DNA of 57,229 nt from Perkinsus chesapeaki (GCA_013115145.1 JAAPAO010000180.1:1-57229), one strand, 5' to 3'. Positions 34,376 to 45,760 are shown, counted from the first letter of the stretch. Made by a program: numbers and translations. Notes: a model not told the origin generated them from the sequence alone.

Positions 34376-35540
34376 ATACTGAAGTGCTACTCAAGGTAAC
34401 TCAGACTCGGGAGGAATAACGTCAGGGAGGACCTTGCCAGGGTTAAGTATCCCACGAGGATCAAATAGCCCCTTCAAATGTTTCATATAATCGACAGCCA
34501 ATGCTGGTTTGCTATAGAAGATCTGATTCCTCTTAAGTGTACCTGAGATAGAAATGAATGACATGCTATGTTTAAGACCAACCCAGGTATAAAATCAGCC
34601 CGACCAAGAGCACTTATCAAAAACTAGAGTTTCATCGCTGCTGCTTTTGTAGCAGCGGGTATACACGATAGACATTCCAACAAGAAAAGCAGGGGCTCGG
34701 TAAGGCTAAAGAATACGTTGAAGATGGACACAATTATGGCAACAATCGCATATTCCTTCTATGAACGCTGACCTAGTCCATGCTCTCCACTTATGCTGCC
34801 TCGCATTTCTTGTACGTAATCGAAGACAACAGTATCTATCTCTTCATGAACGAGAGCCTAAAAAGTAAAAATACCCAACTTGGGGATCGAACCATGGACC
34901 AATCGGGAGCTTAGCAGTGCTAAGAGAATTTACTACAAAGGTCGCTCGTATCGCGAAACTGGAATAAATGCATGGGCGGCCTGTGGCATGACGACCCCGC
35001 GTTATTGAGCGTGGGCATCTATGAATAGGAGCGAAGTTGTCCTCGTTATAAGACATACCTCGCTATCAACAGGAACACTGCCACCAGCTACTCCAGTGTT
35101 GCCGCCTTGTATCGATATTGGTATATAGTTAGCATTGCAATACTTAACAGCTTTGGCAACCTCTTGAGTATTATTCGGTCGCAATACAACATTTGAGTGA
35201 CCTGAGGGTATTGTGACATTACTACTTCACATGAGCGATTCTCACCGGAAACCGTGTGGAACCAGTCATTATTGTAATGAGACAGATCGTCCTTATCAGC
35301 CACCAACACATTCGATACCAAATCTTGCAGATGGGATATATCGCTGGCAGTGGGTGGACGAAGGTTCGAGGATGTAGCCGCTGATGAGAAATGGCGTGCT
35401 AGTGAGGCGGACCATCTCAGCTGACAACTTGAGACATGTGAAGAGCGCGTTAGAATCATTCTAGTCCATTGAATAAAATTGAATGCCGATCCAGTAACTT
35501 TGAGCACACATTGATGTACACACATTTGAGAATACATATC
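34376..35540 (-). pseudogene. internally deleted second copy of D2HGDH
   Basis: The 3' end (34376-34550) matches 36843-37017 over 175 nt with one mismatch seen, including the C-terminal exon and stop. The 5' part (about 35050-35213 and 35250-35395) nearly matches 38660-38807 and 38866-38997 ([22 protein letters not shown] segments). A diverged middle exon (about 34760-34860) encodes DYVQEMRGSISGEHGLGQ. The whole central FAD-domain part present in the full copy is missing (about 200 bp instead of about 3 kb between N- and C-terminal parts). It is probably non-functional, though a truncated product cannot be excluded. Confidence 0.8.
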
Positions 35541-36842
35541 CTCGATGCCTGGTGCGTTGATATCCCTCGTATCACGGAAATGAAGCGTGACATCTCGCCG
35601 ATGCGCATGCGTGCGTGACCGAGAAGCGGACTAGCCTACATTTACTTCGAAACACTTCGTGTGCCGAATATTAAAATCCTGAATGTTCGTCCGCGAACTA
35701 GCTACTCAAGACAATGGGAAGGTGAGCTCGTATCATGGAAAGCGAACAGCTCAGACGAAATGATACAGGTAATGATCAATCGTGTCACGAGCTGGACATC
35801 CCCATTGTGGATTTCCGTCATTCGAGCGAGTCCCGCCCATCCGAAGCCGAATAGAAAGCTACAATCCGTTTTAACTGGGCTACATTGGAGATGCATTTCG
35901 AGACCATCGATTTGGTAGTTATTTGCATAATCCTACCAACATCGGCAGTAGGCGATAAAATATGAAAGAGACGCCGAACCTTTAGTGTAGCTTAGTTTTA
36001 GGTCAAGTGGAAGATCCCGGCGGTCTGTGTATATATAGGCTGTCCCCACAAATCTCTACATGTTTCGAAGTCAATACTCGCCAGGTCGACTACCACGGTT
36101 GAGACAATTAACTCTCAGCCACCCGTTCTGGTCGCATTCTGTTGGTCTATCGTATTTATGTTACATTTTCCGTAATGTGGAGCAAGTGCACAGTGACGCT
36201 CACACATGCTACCCTCGGAGTCTTACTTCCGTCACACCGGACTTGGGTCTCGAACACGGGATTTAAAAACTGGCTTCAATATCCATTATAGATTCAAGGT
36301 GATGGTCCTGTATTGGACACCAAAGAGTGTGCTACCAAATGCAGAATTAAAGTCAAACTCTGTTGGCTGGAGGATGCCATAGACAACTTCATACATAGCA
36401 TCAAAACACCATTATCTGTATTGTCGGTCTGCAACGACACGATTACAGTTCGCGTGTGAGACCCTCTTAGCAACACATTACTGTAAATTCCACAGTGCCT
36501 ATGAACCTCAGTTTGGCAGGCTGCTGCTTGTTAAGCGTCTCCCGAGATAATTACGACATTTAAACGCAAGTGCCATAATATATAACTAGGATGATTATGA
36601 TGATATAAACTGCTTCTTGTTGTTTTACCACAGTGTCTTAACAGTAGTCGTAATATGAAATAATATCTCGATAGGAGTTATGATGAAGTTGTACACAACA
36701 ATAACTACGACATCAATGACAGTAAACAGGTAGCATCAATATCACTAAACACGCTCCTCCGGTCAGCATTCCTGCATTTTATGTTTGCAATGAACAACAA
36801 CAGTGCGATTATTTAGCGAGTTTTACGATGAACCTCTTGTCA
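35540..36842. other. spacer between the two D2HGDH copies
   Basis: A minus-strand open stretch at about 36294-36440 (e.g. FDAMYEVVYGILQPTEFDF) and a plus-strand one at 35661-35918 look weakly protein-like. Nothing is recognised. Confidence 0.35.
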
Positions 36843-36857
36843 ATACTGAAGTGCTAC

Positions 36858-39093
36858 TCAAGGTAACTCAGACTCGGGAGGAATAACGTCAGGGAGGACC
36901 TTGCCAGGGTTAAGTATCCCACGAGGATCAAATAGCCCCTTCAAATTTTTCATATAATCGACAGCCAATGCTGGTTTGCTATAGAAGATCTGATTCCTCT
37001 TAAGTGTACCTGAGATATCAAATAACAGACGACAAGCTTTGAGTCGCGACATACCTAGACCATGCTCGCCGGCTATACTTCCTCGCATGTCCTTAACGTA
37101 TTCATAAATCTCGGTATCCAATTCCTTATGGATGGGAGTCTGAGGAAATGACAATTGCCAAGGTTGGGAATCGAACTTGGGTTGGCTTACCGCGTAACTC
37201 ACAGTGGGATCCGAAACGATGTTGAGATGCAGGTTGCCATCTCCAACATGACCATAACCGACAACGCGACGAATCTGGAAAGAGCATTATGTCGCGCGCC
37301 ACGAAAATACATACCTCTCCTCTGCGGTGGAACTCTCTGCGAACGTGGCGCACTAAATCATCCATGGCACTCACTGGCAACGATACATCATATCTGAAAA
37401 GATACGAAATAGGTTGAGTTGGGAGCGACTCGATGCCCACTACTTATGGAGCACGCCTTCTCTGTTCAATGCAACGGGGATGTTCTCACGAATCCTCCAC
37501 AAGTCCTGAAGATTAGACACTGATGCAGCAAAACGATCACGTGATCGATTGCCCTACCCTCTCCTGTTTACTGTCATGAGATAGCATTCCTTCCACTGGC
37601 ACGCCGCCATGTGACTCTGCCTCTTCAACAAAGTTGTTAATCTTCAACTCGATATTGTGCGGGTTGTTTCCGTTAACCTATTCGAACGAAGCATGTTTTA
37701 ATTTCATCGGGGTCAATTGAAGCTCACCTCGACTAGTGCATAGTAGTCCTGTTCCTCACTTCTCCTTCCTGGGGGAAGATTCTTCAATAAATCGTTAAAA
37801 CCGTTTTCTTGGAGGCACTTCACACATTGACCATCGAAATACTCAAAAGCACTAAGTGACTCGCCAAGTGCAGCCTTTGCAACCGACAATAAACGAATAA
37901 CTTCATTAAATGAAGATACTCGTAATAATGCAGCCTAAATAGGAGGCGAAAGATATCATCCAACGCACTGTGAAGAATATCCACTCACTTGAGAAGCTCT
38001 TGGAATTGGATAACATAACATAGCGACTTTCGTAATAATACCAAGAGTGCCTTCTGATCCGATAAAAAGTTGCTTCAGATCATATCCTTAGAAGGAAGAC
38101 AATAAGATAACACATGCTGCTAGAAACTCCTTACCTGTGTTATCCTTCCTAAGAGCTCTCATCAAATCAAGAATCTTCCCTTCGGCTGTTACAACTTCAA
38201 GTCCAAGAATAGTTCCTCTTAATGAACCATAACGTAATAATCGAAGGCCACCAGCATTAGTGGCAACATTACCTAATCAAATGTATTATCAGTCATTTAT
38301 GTAATTCTTACCTCCAACGAGGCATTGTGCCTTCGAGCCGATATCATAAGGTGGCATTAATCCATAGTTCTCCAACTCATCCATTAAATTCTGTAGGATT
38401 ACTCCAGATTCGCAAGTAGCAATAGAGTCCGCTGTATTAACCGAGAGTATCTTATTAAGCCTCTCTAAGCTCATCACAACCTAAACAAAACAGCGATCTG
38501 ACTTCGATAGGCATGCATACAGTAGCTACCAGCAATTCTAGGATGGGAACGAAACACTCAATTCCATAAAGTTAAATAACATCAAGAGTACGACCTCAAG
38601 AGCATTCTCGATATTCTCGTCACACCCATAGAAGAGATACCAAGAAGTAACTATAACTTACCTCGCTATCAACAGGAACACTCCCTCCAACTAGCCCAGT
38701 GTTGCCACCTTGTATCGATATTGGTATATAATTATCATTGCAATACTTAACAGCTTTGGCAACCTCTTGAGTAGTCTTCGGTCGCAATACAACATTTGAG
38801 TGACCTGAGGTGGAGGAGAAGTAACATGACAATTTAGAAGTGAACTAACCTGATCGAGTTCGCAACCAGTCATTATTGTAATGAGACAGATCATCCTTAT
38901 CAGCCACCAACACATTCGATACCAAATCTTGCAGATGGGATATATCGCTGGCAGTGGGTGGACGAAGGTTCGAGGATGTAGCCGCTGATGAGAAATGACG
39001 AGCCACAGCCGCGGAGAGGGTCGGGACTCCGACTGCCAAAGCTGGCCGTGCCAAAGAGCTCATCGCTCCCCGGAAAAGTTGCGGGCTCAACAT
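36858..39093 (-). CDS. D2HGDH: D-2-hydroxyglutarate dehydrogenase (FAD-linked oxidase), probably mitochondrial
   Basis: Start at 39093 ([20 protein letters not shown]), a Ser/Arg/Ala-rich presequence with [10 protein letters not shown], so mitochondrial targeting is likely. Exons then give [34 protein letters not shown] (FAD-binding PCMH), [88 protein letters not shown] and SIAGEHGLG, ending [14 protein letters not shown]. These match D2HGDH in order and spacing; the enzyme oxidises D-2-hydroxyglutarate to 2-oxoglutarate. About ten introns interrupt it. The four nearest the 3' end belong to families C, A, D and B. Confidence 0.95.
37140..37190 (-). repeat. family C intron in D2HGDH
   Basis: A 51-nt GT-AG intron with AAGTTCGATTCCCAACC (a 63-nt version using the donor at 37202 is possible). 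The truncated copy has a family C intron at the equivalent site. Confidence 0.85.
37275..37314 (-). repeat. 40-nt family A intron in D2HGDH
   Basis: GT-AG with TATTTTCGTGGCGCGCGAC. It joins HRRGE to [13 protein letters not shown], next to the metal/substrate motif. Confidence 0.95.
37394..37443 (-). repeat. family D intron in D2HGDH
   Basis: A 50-nt GT-AG intron with CAACCTATTTCGTATCTT. It joins VLHK to YDVSLPV. Confidence 0.95.
37520..37571 (-). repeat. family B intron in D2HGDH
   Basis: A 52-nt GT-AG intron with GCAATCGATCACGTGATCGT. It joins MLSHD to [13 protein letters not shown] in frame. Confidence 0.88.
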
Positions 39094-39197
39094 TTGATAA
39101 AAGTTATTGACGGGAGAAAAATAACTGCAGAAATTAGGCAAGTGGCAAAATACAATCACTGGATTATAATGTGTGAAATTTATTGGTATTTTTGGTA

Positions 39198-42020
39198 CTA
39201 ATCAACTTCTGGTGGATCGTTTTGATTATTCATATTTCTCGCCAAGTTCATGAACGTATGGGCGGCCCACTCATCGAATGCTGTCTGAATAACAAACACA
39301 TGCCCGCAAGCTGACCTATTCTGTATCTTATCTAGTTTACCTCCTCAGAAGGATTTGCCTTCCGTCGCTGACGTTCCTTCCTCTCATTTCGCTCCCTCCG
39401 GAGCTTCTCGGCAGATTCTAAAATACGACGCTGCGACACGCAACTCTCCTTATCTCGTGCTGCTATCAAAGCCGCTTGGTTGAGAATCTGAGCTCGATGC
39501 ATGCAAAATACTTACTAGGTTAACCCATACGCATTACATGTTCTATGTCAGCACCGGTCATTCCTTCAGTAGCGGCCGCTAATTTAGCATTGTCGACATC
39601 TTCGCCCAATTTCAATTTTCTCCCGTGGATAGCGAAGCACTGCTCTCGTGCAGCAGAGTCGGGCAAAGATACATGAATACAACGATCAAATCTGAAAGCG
39701 AGAAAGATACTAAATAGGTTGCCTCGAGTACACCTACCTCCCTGGGCGAGTAAGGGAGGAATCCAAACCATCAAATCTGTTAGTTGCTGCCATAACCACT
39801 ACTCCATCACGATCGGATATGCCATCCTAACATCACAAGCACTTAACAATCCAACAGCCGCTGGTAAAAGATTCCATAATAGACGACACACCAAAAGGGG
39901 TTGGAAGAATTGACCAATCATTGTTCAGATTACCGATACTTCTCGTACAATATTCCAGACCGCGTTAATTATGAAAGTGTTACTACCATCTCAATTAACA
40001 ATTGATTAATTGTTTGTGTGTATTCTTGACCATCTCCTCCTCTGAAGTCTAACATAAGACAGTTAATGCTTTCTCATCAACAATCTTCCTACTTCGACTT
40101 CCAATAGCATCCAGTTCATCTATAAATAAGATACACGGAGATACAGCCCGCGCCTGAATGGAGAATGAAGGTGGCTTTATTACCACTCCCAATGAAACAT
40201 CACCTGTGCGAAGACCTCTCTCACACGTTTAGCGCCCTGACCAACATACACCTCAACAAACTCCGATCCGCTTGCATATAAGAATGGGATATCACTGAAT
40301 AATACATTCCAAGGATTAGCCGAGTTAACCAGCAGCTTACTTAGCCTCACCAGCAGTCGCTCGACCAAGCAGTGTCTTACCAACTCCACTAGGTCCTTCT
40401 AACAGAACTCCTAATGGCGGCCTCGCTCCCAAGGAACTGACAAGAAGGAGATGTGAAGCGACGGAAAAATGGCTTACGAAAATGACTGAGGGTCTCGGAG
40501 GTATTGAACTATCTCTCGTAGCTCAACTTTTGTTTGTTCATGACCGGCCACGTCGGCGAACTTTGTGACATTCTTAGTAGTGGAAGCAGTTGGTGCTGAA
40601 AAAGATACGCTTGTCGAGAGGAAAACTGGCTAACAACCCTAGCTGAACCTTCCCCGAGAGGCTGTCCCCATAATTGTGTCAAAGACGCGACTTTTAGCTT
40701 CTTGATTCTCGACGGTAGTTTCCACAGTAGAGATATGAAGCCTATCCGTGCGGTTGATAACAGTGCTTAAGACCGTGCTAGAGGTGACTGGGCAGTTCCT
40801 CTGGCTAGCACACACGTCCCAAATCGATGGGAGTATAATAATAATGAGTCTATTGTTGATAGTATGCCAATGAGAGCAGCAAGCAAGGATCAACAGCCTC
40901 ATCCATACCAACTTATCACAGTGCCGTACAATATAGTACATAGAACACTATAATATATAGTATTACAATGGTTAACTTACTAAGGGCGCAACACACACAC
41001 TAGTAATAACGGTTTGTACGCTCATGCTCAGGTAGCTATCAAGTCAAGATCCTGTCCACATCAGACAGACGCATTCAATTGTGTATGGTCAAGAAGGCAG
41101 CTTTTGTACAGCATCCCATTCATAGTAATCTCTGTTCGCGCGCTAATACTAGAGGGCGCGCTAGCCTGGTAAAGGTTGCCCCGCGCGATATGTGACCGCC
41201 AAAGGGACAGCGTTACACAAGCTGCGGTAAGCAAACAAATGAACACCCACCGTGGGGCTCGAACCCACGACCACAAGGTTAAGAGCCTTGCGCTCTACCG
41301 ACTGAGCTAGACGGGCAATTGATGAATACAGGAGTCCCAAAACGCCTACAAAGCAGCGTCGTACTTTTCTTAGCCCCGAATACTCCGTTGACTCCGTCGC
41401 CAGAGTACATTCGATACAGTATGAGAAAGCCCGCCAGAGATGCCGTCCATCCAATCAAGTCAGCCATCATTTGCAGCATAGCCAACTGAATAGTGACATT
41501 AAGTCACGCGCCACAAAATCATCACTATATCATACTGAAGCCTCGGCCTCTGTGCTAGTGTAACACTTAACGCCCTTTTCCATTGCTTCATTTGCGACCA
41601 TCTCGCTGCTGCCCGGCAAAGCAATCGTTAATGCCTCACAACTGCTGCCTGTCTTATCTCCACCATCAACTATACGATAACGTATCATCGGTGGCATCGT
41701 ACCATCCCTACGAAGACTAATGCATGCTACCGTGGAAGGAGCCGCTGTCTTACATTGATGGAACAAACGCAATCTCATTGACCTTCGAGTCCTTCAGTTG
41801 TTTCCAAAAGCTAGAAAACGGTACCTGTAATAGGTTCTATGGCAATAAGCTCCACCAGATGCCACCTTTACTTCGGATACCTCGCTTCTCGTCGCTGGTG
41901 GTGGACTCGCTCTATGTCCTTCCAAACGGTTAACAAGCACAAAAGCCAACCCGAAACCCGCCATTGTACCGCTCAACCGAAGCGGGTCGATGTCGAAAGT
42001 CCATCGACCTTCCCTGACAA
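39198..42020 (-). CDS. FtsH-like membrane AAA ATPase lacking a visible M41 peptidase domain
   Basis: The minus-strand N-terminus contains [20 protein letters not shown] (FtsH_ext type, about 41740-41825), then a transmembrane segment [19 protein letters not shown] (about 41400-41470). The AAA exons are [20 protein letters not shown] (about 40510-40570), [16 protein letters not shown] (Walker A, about 40345-40410), [29 protein letters not shown] (Walker B), [18 protein letters not shown] (second region of homology) and [13 protein letters not shown] (lid). After [15 protein letters not shown] the protein runs into a Glu/Arg-rich helix and stops at 39198 without an HExxH zinc site. FtsH proteases act in mitochondria or plastids; a peptidase-less member resembles FtsHi-type chaperone forms. 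tRNA-Lys lies in what should be an intron. Some joins between 40570 and 41400 are unresolved. Confidence 0.8.
39285..39340 (-). repeat. family D intron in FtsH-like gene (antisense)
   Basis: A 56-nt GT-AG intron with AAGATACAGAATAGGTC. It joins KANPSEE to TAFDEWAAH. Confidence 0.85.
39692..39737 (-). repeat. family D intron in FtsH-like gene (sense)
   Basis: A 46-nt GT-AG intron with CAACCTATTTAGTATCTTTC. It splits TRPGR|FDR, a conserved FtsH motif. Confidence 0.95.
41244..41316 (-). tRNA. tRNA-Lys (anticodon CTT), in a probable FtsH intron
   Basis: A 73-nt cloverleaf. Acceptor GCCCGTC pairs with GGTGGGT (G-T wobbles at the ends), D-arm TAGCTCAGTCGGTAGAGC, anticodon arm with CTCTTAA loop (CTT), T-arm GTGGG-TTCGAGC-CCCAC. 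It lies just downstream of the FtsH exon ending near 41350, on the same strand and before the AAA exons, so it is probably intronic. Confidence 0.94.
41486..41535 (-). repeat. family A intron in FtsH-like gene
   Basis: A 50-nt GT-AG intron with GATTTTGTGGCGCGTGACTT. It joins TEAEAS to [12 protein letters not shown] just before the transmembrane segment. Confidence 0.9.
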
Positions 42021-42379
42021 GCAACCATACATTATGCTCTATACCTCTAAGAGCAACGATCGTAATGCTAAAGCCTTGATCACCACTTGAGCATTATTAT
42101 ACGACGCAATGGATGTTTCTCGGATTCAGAGTCATAATTAAGGCATGAACTATTAAGTATTGCAACAGCCAAGTGAATGCTCCCCTATTACTTTTCATCC
42201 TTGTGAATATTGACTCCTATAACTCCCAAGGCTGAAGTAAGGAAGTCCATCGTGCAAGGCTCCACAAAAGACTTTCTGAAACGCCTTGGCGTAGAACTCA
42301 ACAATGAAGGCTGATAGGAAAGTCTCGTTACTGGACACTTTTACGGCCTAATCGTTCTTGTCGAAACCTGGAGTAGGAA

Positions 42380-44900
42380 TGACATTAACCCACAACCACA
42401 CCCACTGATCGGAAAAACAGCGGCAAGCAAATGCATATTATGAAGCATACAAGAAGCGAGTTCAATAGAGCAAAATCAGGGTATTGGTAATCGAGACGAC
42501 TTAACCCACCTGGTCGGAAACCTCCTGGCAAGAAGCTTGAGTTGAGCGTTGAAACTTGGAAGTAGTCACCACGTGTAAGGAAGAGCGTAGTTAACCATAG
42601 AAAGACACTCAACTTGACCAGAAAGTCACCAATCAACATAACCTAAAGAATCGACTCATCGAGCAACGGAATAATATGTAAAAAAGCGTCAGCCTGGGAT
42701 TCGAACTCGAGCCCTACACTAGAGACTTAGAGTATAATAACGGCAGCCCGATGCCATCCTTATTACCTTATACCGATAATGTGGAGACCAAAGGTTGGTC
42801 ATTACGACCAGTATGGGGTAGGAGAGGAAGTAAAGGATTCCAACAGCGCAGAACTTGTTGAGAAAATACTTCAATTTAGGACCTACAATGTGCAACTGAG
42901 CATAATGCAACAACGATACACCTCCGGTGGGGCTCGAACCCTCGACCATGGCGCTCTACCGAACTGAGCTACGCAGGCTTATATACCACCAAACGGAAAC
43001 TCCCATTACTACTAGCCTGTTTTCCTGTATTGTTGATGGCCCAGAGAAACCATGCCAGAAGACACAATCTCATAGCGCATAACAAATACCCCGTTAAACC
43101 TGAACACGACCAAATGAAAAGACATCGATACAAATAGAAAGTAGACGACACAAGAAGGACAAAGCGCCGTTTGTGACCGTCACCTGCAGACTAATGAAAT
43201 TGCAGCATCGATAGATGGAGTTAACCGTGAATTTATTACCTTCATTTTCATAGAACTTATAAGATGCATCATCCTTTATTTTACCAAATCCAACAATTAA
43301 TATATGTATTATCTAAACAACCAAGTTATATACAAGCAATTGCGAACTTTCATGTGAGTGTAATCCTCCAACGCTAATAAGAAGCATCGGTGATATTTCA
43401 AGTAGGTCGGGATGAACTCGCATACGGAGTTCGGCATCGCCAATATTACCGCAACCATAAACACTATTGGAATAACAATATCCAAGTCGCCCAAATCTCT
43501 CTGTAACAGTGTGTAGCCCGACGCGATTAGAATGAGCAGTGAAGTAACTGCAGAACAGCTCAGTCAGTATGTATTCGTACTTCTTATATTAACAACCCAG
43601 GTTCGATTCCTCCCTCCTCTATATTACCCACAACTTCATCCACTACACTTAACATCTGCGATATCACATCCAAAGCCTTCAAACCATACCCATTCGACGC
43701 ATACTTCCAAATATGAAGAACTTCAAATAGAATTACCAACGCCTGAAGCACTCATGAAAGAGAAATACCGTTCCTTAAATTATTCAGAGTATTAGCCGAT
43801 CGCCACATCCTTGTTGAACGTGCAAGGGAAACCAACGATAAGGAGATGTTATCGAACGAGCAGCACTGCTATTTGTAGTGCAGCCCGAGACAGTAATTAA
43901 GTCAGGTGTAATATTCTCCAATTACCTGTATAGCAATTATACATGCTAAAGTTATCACGACAGGGTGAAGAGATTCCGCTGACTTAACGAATCTTACACA
44001 AGCCTTACAGAAGTAGTACATAAATGCCCCTGATAAAATATATGCCCAGCTAGAGGTATCAGAAATAACTACTTACCATATATAATAACTTCGAGTAGGA
44101 AAATCCACTGCACCCCACTCCGTTCCACCGAAAATTCACTGCCATCTGGCTGGTGCGCCACAAACTCGAACCTGATTGACTTTCTGTTAAAAACCCCTAC
44201 GTAGGTCTCACCTAAGCCTCGCCGGTGAATTACCAAACTTTGGCGGATTGTCACAATCGCTTATAGCGAAATACCATACTTGAGGTCGATTGAGTGTATA
44301 TAGATCACTCTGAAAAACACATTGAATGCTTTTATACATACATTATCCAACATCAGAAGAGGATGAAGCGTGAGAGCTGGAAAAGTTAGATCACCTGCTC
44401 AATTGTTGGGAAAGGTATCATCAAAATAATTATGATGAATTTGCACATCAAGTCCCTTGCCATTAATACTTATTCCAACCGTATCACACACATCCGCCCG
44501 ATTCGAGCATCGATAACCGATTGGACTAGCTACTAATCCTTGCTGTTGTAATAATAATGTATTAATACATGTTACCGAATGACCGTTTAGCTGCTCACGG
44601 ACGTTACCTCCAACCATTGAGACCATTCCCCATCGGCTGGTAACGTTATCATTGCACTGGAATGCCGCAAAGACCTTTTTTCACATTCTTCGAGAGCATC
44701 AACTTTAGCGAAGGCTTTTTCTTGATAACTGAATTGAAATTGCGCCTGTTTAGATGGGAAAGTATTACATGTCTATTGGGAGTAGCACTGGAGCTTCTGT
44801 ATGATTTCTCGTGGTTCGAATCCGCAATTTCCAAGTTCCTCTTCCTGATACAGCGACACACCAATTAACCTCCTGCGTATCTTTCATGCTCAACCTTAGA
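42380..44900 (-). CDS. ITR/GPR180-TMEM145-type seven-transmembrane protein
   Basis: Membrane exons on the minus strand: about 42987-43130 (LFIWSCSGLTGYLLCAMRLC and LLAWFLWAINN), 42767-42895 (FLNKFCAVGILYFLSYPILV, then TNLWSPHYRYK) and about 42485-42642 (MLIGDFLVKLSVFLWLTTLF followed by YFQVSTLNSSFLPGG). The F-K-F...WF/YFLSYPI...SPxxRYK...G...H/F-L order matches the C-terminal half of intimal-thickness-related receptor (GOST-like) proteins. Upstream exons at 44100-44250 (RFEFVAHQPDGSEFSVERSG) and 44400-44626 (GGNVREQLNGHSV, NGKGLDVQIHHNYFDD) could be its luminal N-terminal domain. Introns hold family C elements. Function of protist members is unknown. Start and stop are not fixed. Confidence 0.65.
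42643..42766 (-). repeat. family C-containing intron in the seven-TM gene
   Basis: A 124-nt GT-AG intron joining HYRYK to VMLIGDF. On the plus strand it contains CTGGGATTCGAACTCGAG. Confidence 0.82.
42896..42986 (-). repeat. intron built from an anticodon-arm-less tRNA
   Basis: A 91-nt GT-AG intron joining SNGSFRLV to LHIVGPKLKY. Its body (42919-42978, minus) reads as a tRNA: an acceptor-like GCCTGCG, D-arm GTAGCTCAGTTCGGTAGAGC, a direct jump to T-arm GTCGAGGGTTCGAGCCCC, then the 3' acceptor strand CGGAGGTG. The anticodon stem-loop is absent. The closest sequence in the window is tRNA-Lys at 41244. Confidence 0.88.
43530..43920 (+). CDS. small unidentified plus-strand gene (5' exons)
   Basis: ATG at 43532 gives MSSEVTAEQLSQ, then a GTATGT donor and an intron with a family C piece (43598-43620, CCCAGGTTCGATTCCTC). 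Downstream open segments encode ELQIELPTPEALMKEKYRS and VLADRHILVERARETNDKEM in different frames, so further splicing is needed. No family is recognised. Confidence 0.4.
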
Positions 44901-45600
44901 CACCTCTACTTAGTTTAATCAAGCATAGAGGTAGTTACACGCACCCTGTTCGACGGATGCAACACCGATGTCGGAATCAAATTGTTTGTATTGAAAACAC
45001 GTCTGAAATCGACTCGGTTTTAAATGCTTTCTATATTGATATATTGATTATGCTTTTTTTCATTTTGAGCCCAAAATTTTGTACCCATAATCATATTTTA
45101 GAACGTCATAATACCTGTATAATATCCGAACTTCGATAAATATCTCCATTTAGAATCAGTTGTCCTATTCCCACCAAGCAGAATTGGTCCTGTCTGGAAT
45201 TTACCATAAACCACCACGAGCAATGTTTGAATAAATACAAGTAAATAACATATCATTTGATAAACCAACTATAATAAACTATCACATATACGGATTGTCC
45301 GATATACACCTCTATTCCGCAAGCAATCTATTTCACAACCACATAATGTGAAGAATCTACCAAAGTAAAAGGATGCGCATGCGTGCAAAAATATAAATCT
45401 CACTGGGCTGGTTGGGAACTCTTCACTGAACTTCTTTGGCGGGATCATTCACCTTTTATAATTAATAATATGATTATGATCTTATACAATTATAACATAA
45501 CGATTGTCCATACGGAGTTAGTTTGATGGACAGTTAAATGGTAAAGTGAATGGTTAAGAAAATATCATCTTGGAAGTTGCTATGACATTCTCAATAGTTT
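44900..45600. other. AT-rich spacer
   Basis: No supportable exon. Confidence 0.4.
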
Positions 45601-45602
45601 AA

Positions 45603-45760
45603 ATGTCTCAACCAGCAGCCAAAAAAATGCGCTTGGAGGTTAATAAAGGTCGAGGGTTTAAAAGAGATATCTTGAGGTCCAAGCTTGCTTCTCGTACATA
45701 CTTTAGATACGCCGTTGTTTCGCACAAGTTTCTTGCCGAAATTTTTGTGCCTATATTTGA
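45603..45760 (+). CDS. short basic hypothetical protein
   Basis: ATG at 45603 encodes about 54 residues beginning MSQPAAKKMRLEVNKGRGF with a basic, nuclear-signal-like start, ending TGA. It could be a first exon spliced before the stop; the next open segment in another frame follows at once. No family is recognised. Confidence 0.35.

Noticed and set aside
42919-42978. Annotation as a functional tRNA
   Set aside because: No anticodon stem-loop; it cannot decode. Kept as an intron element.
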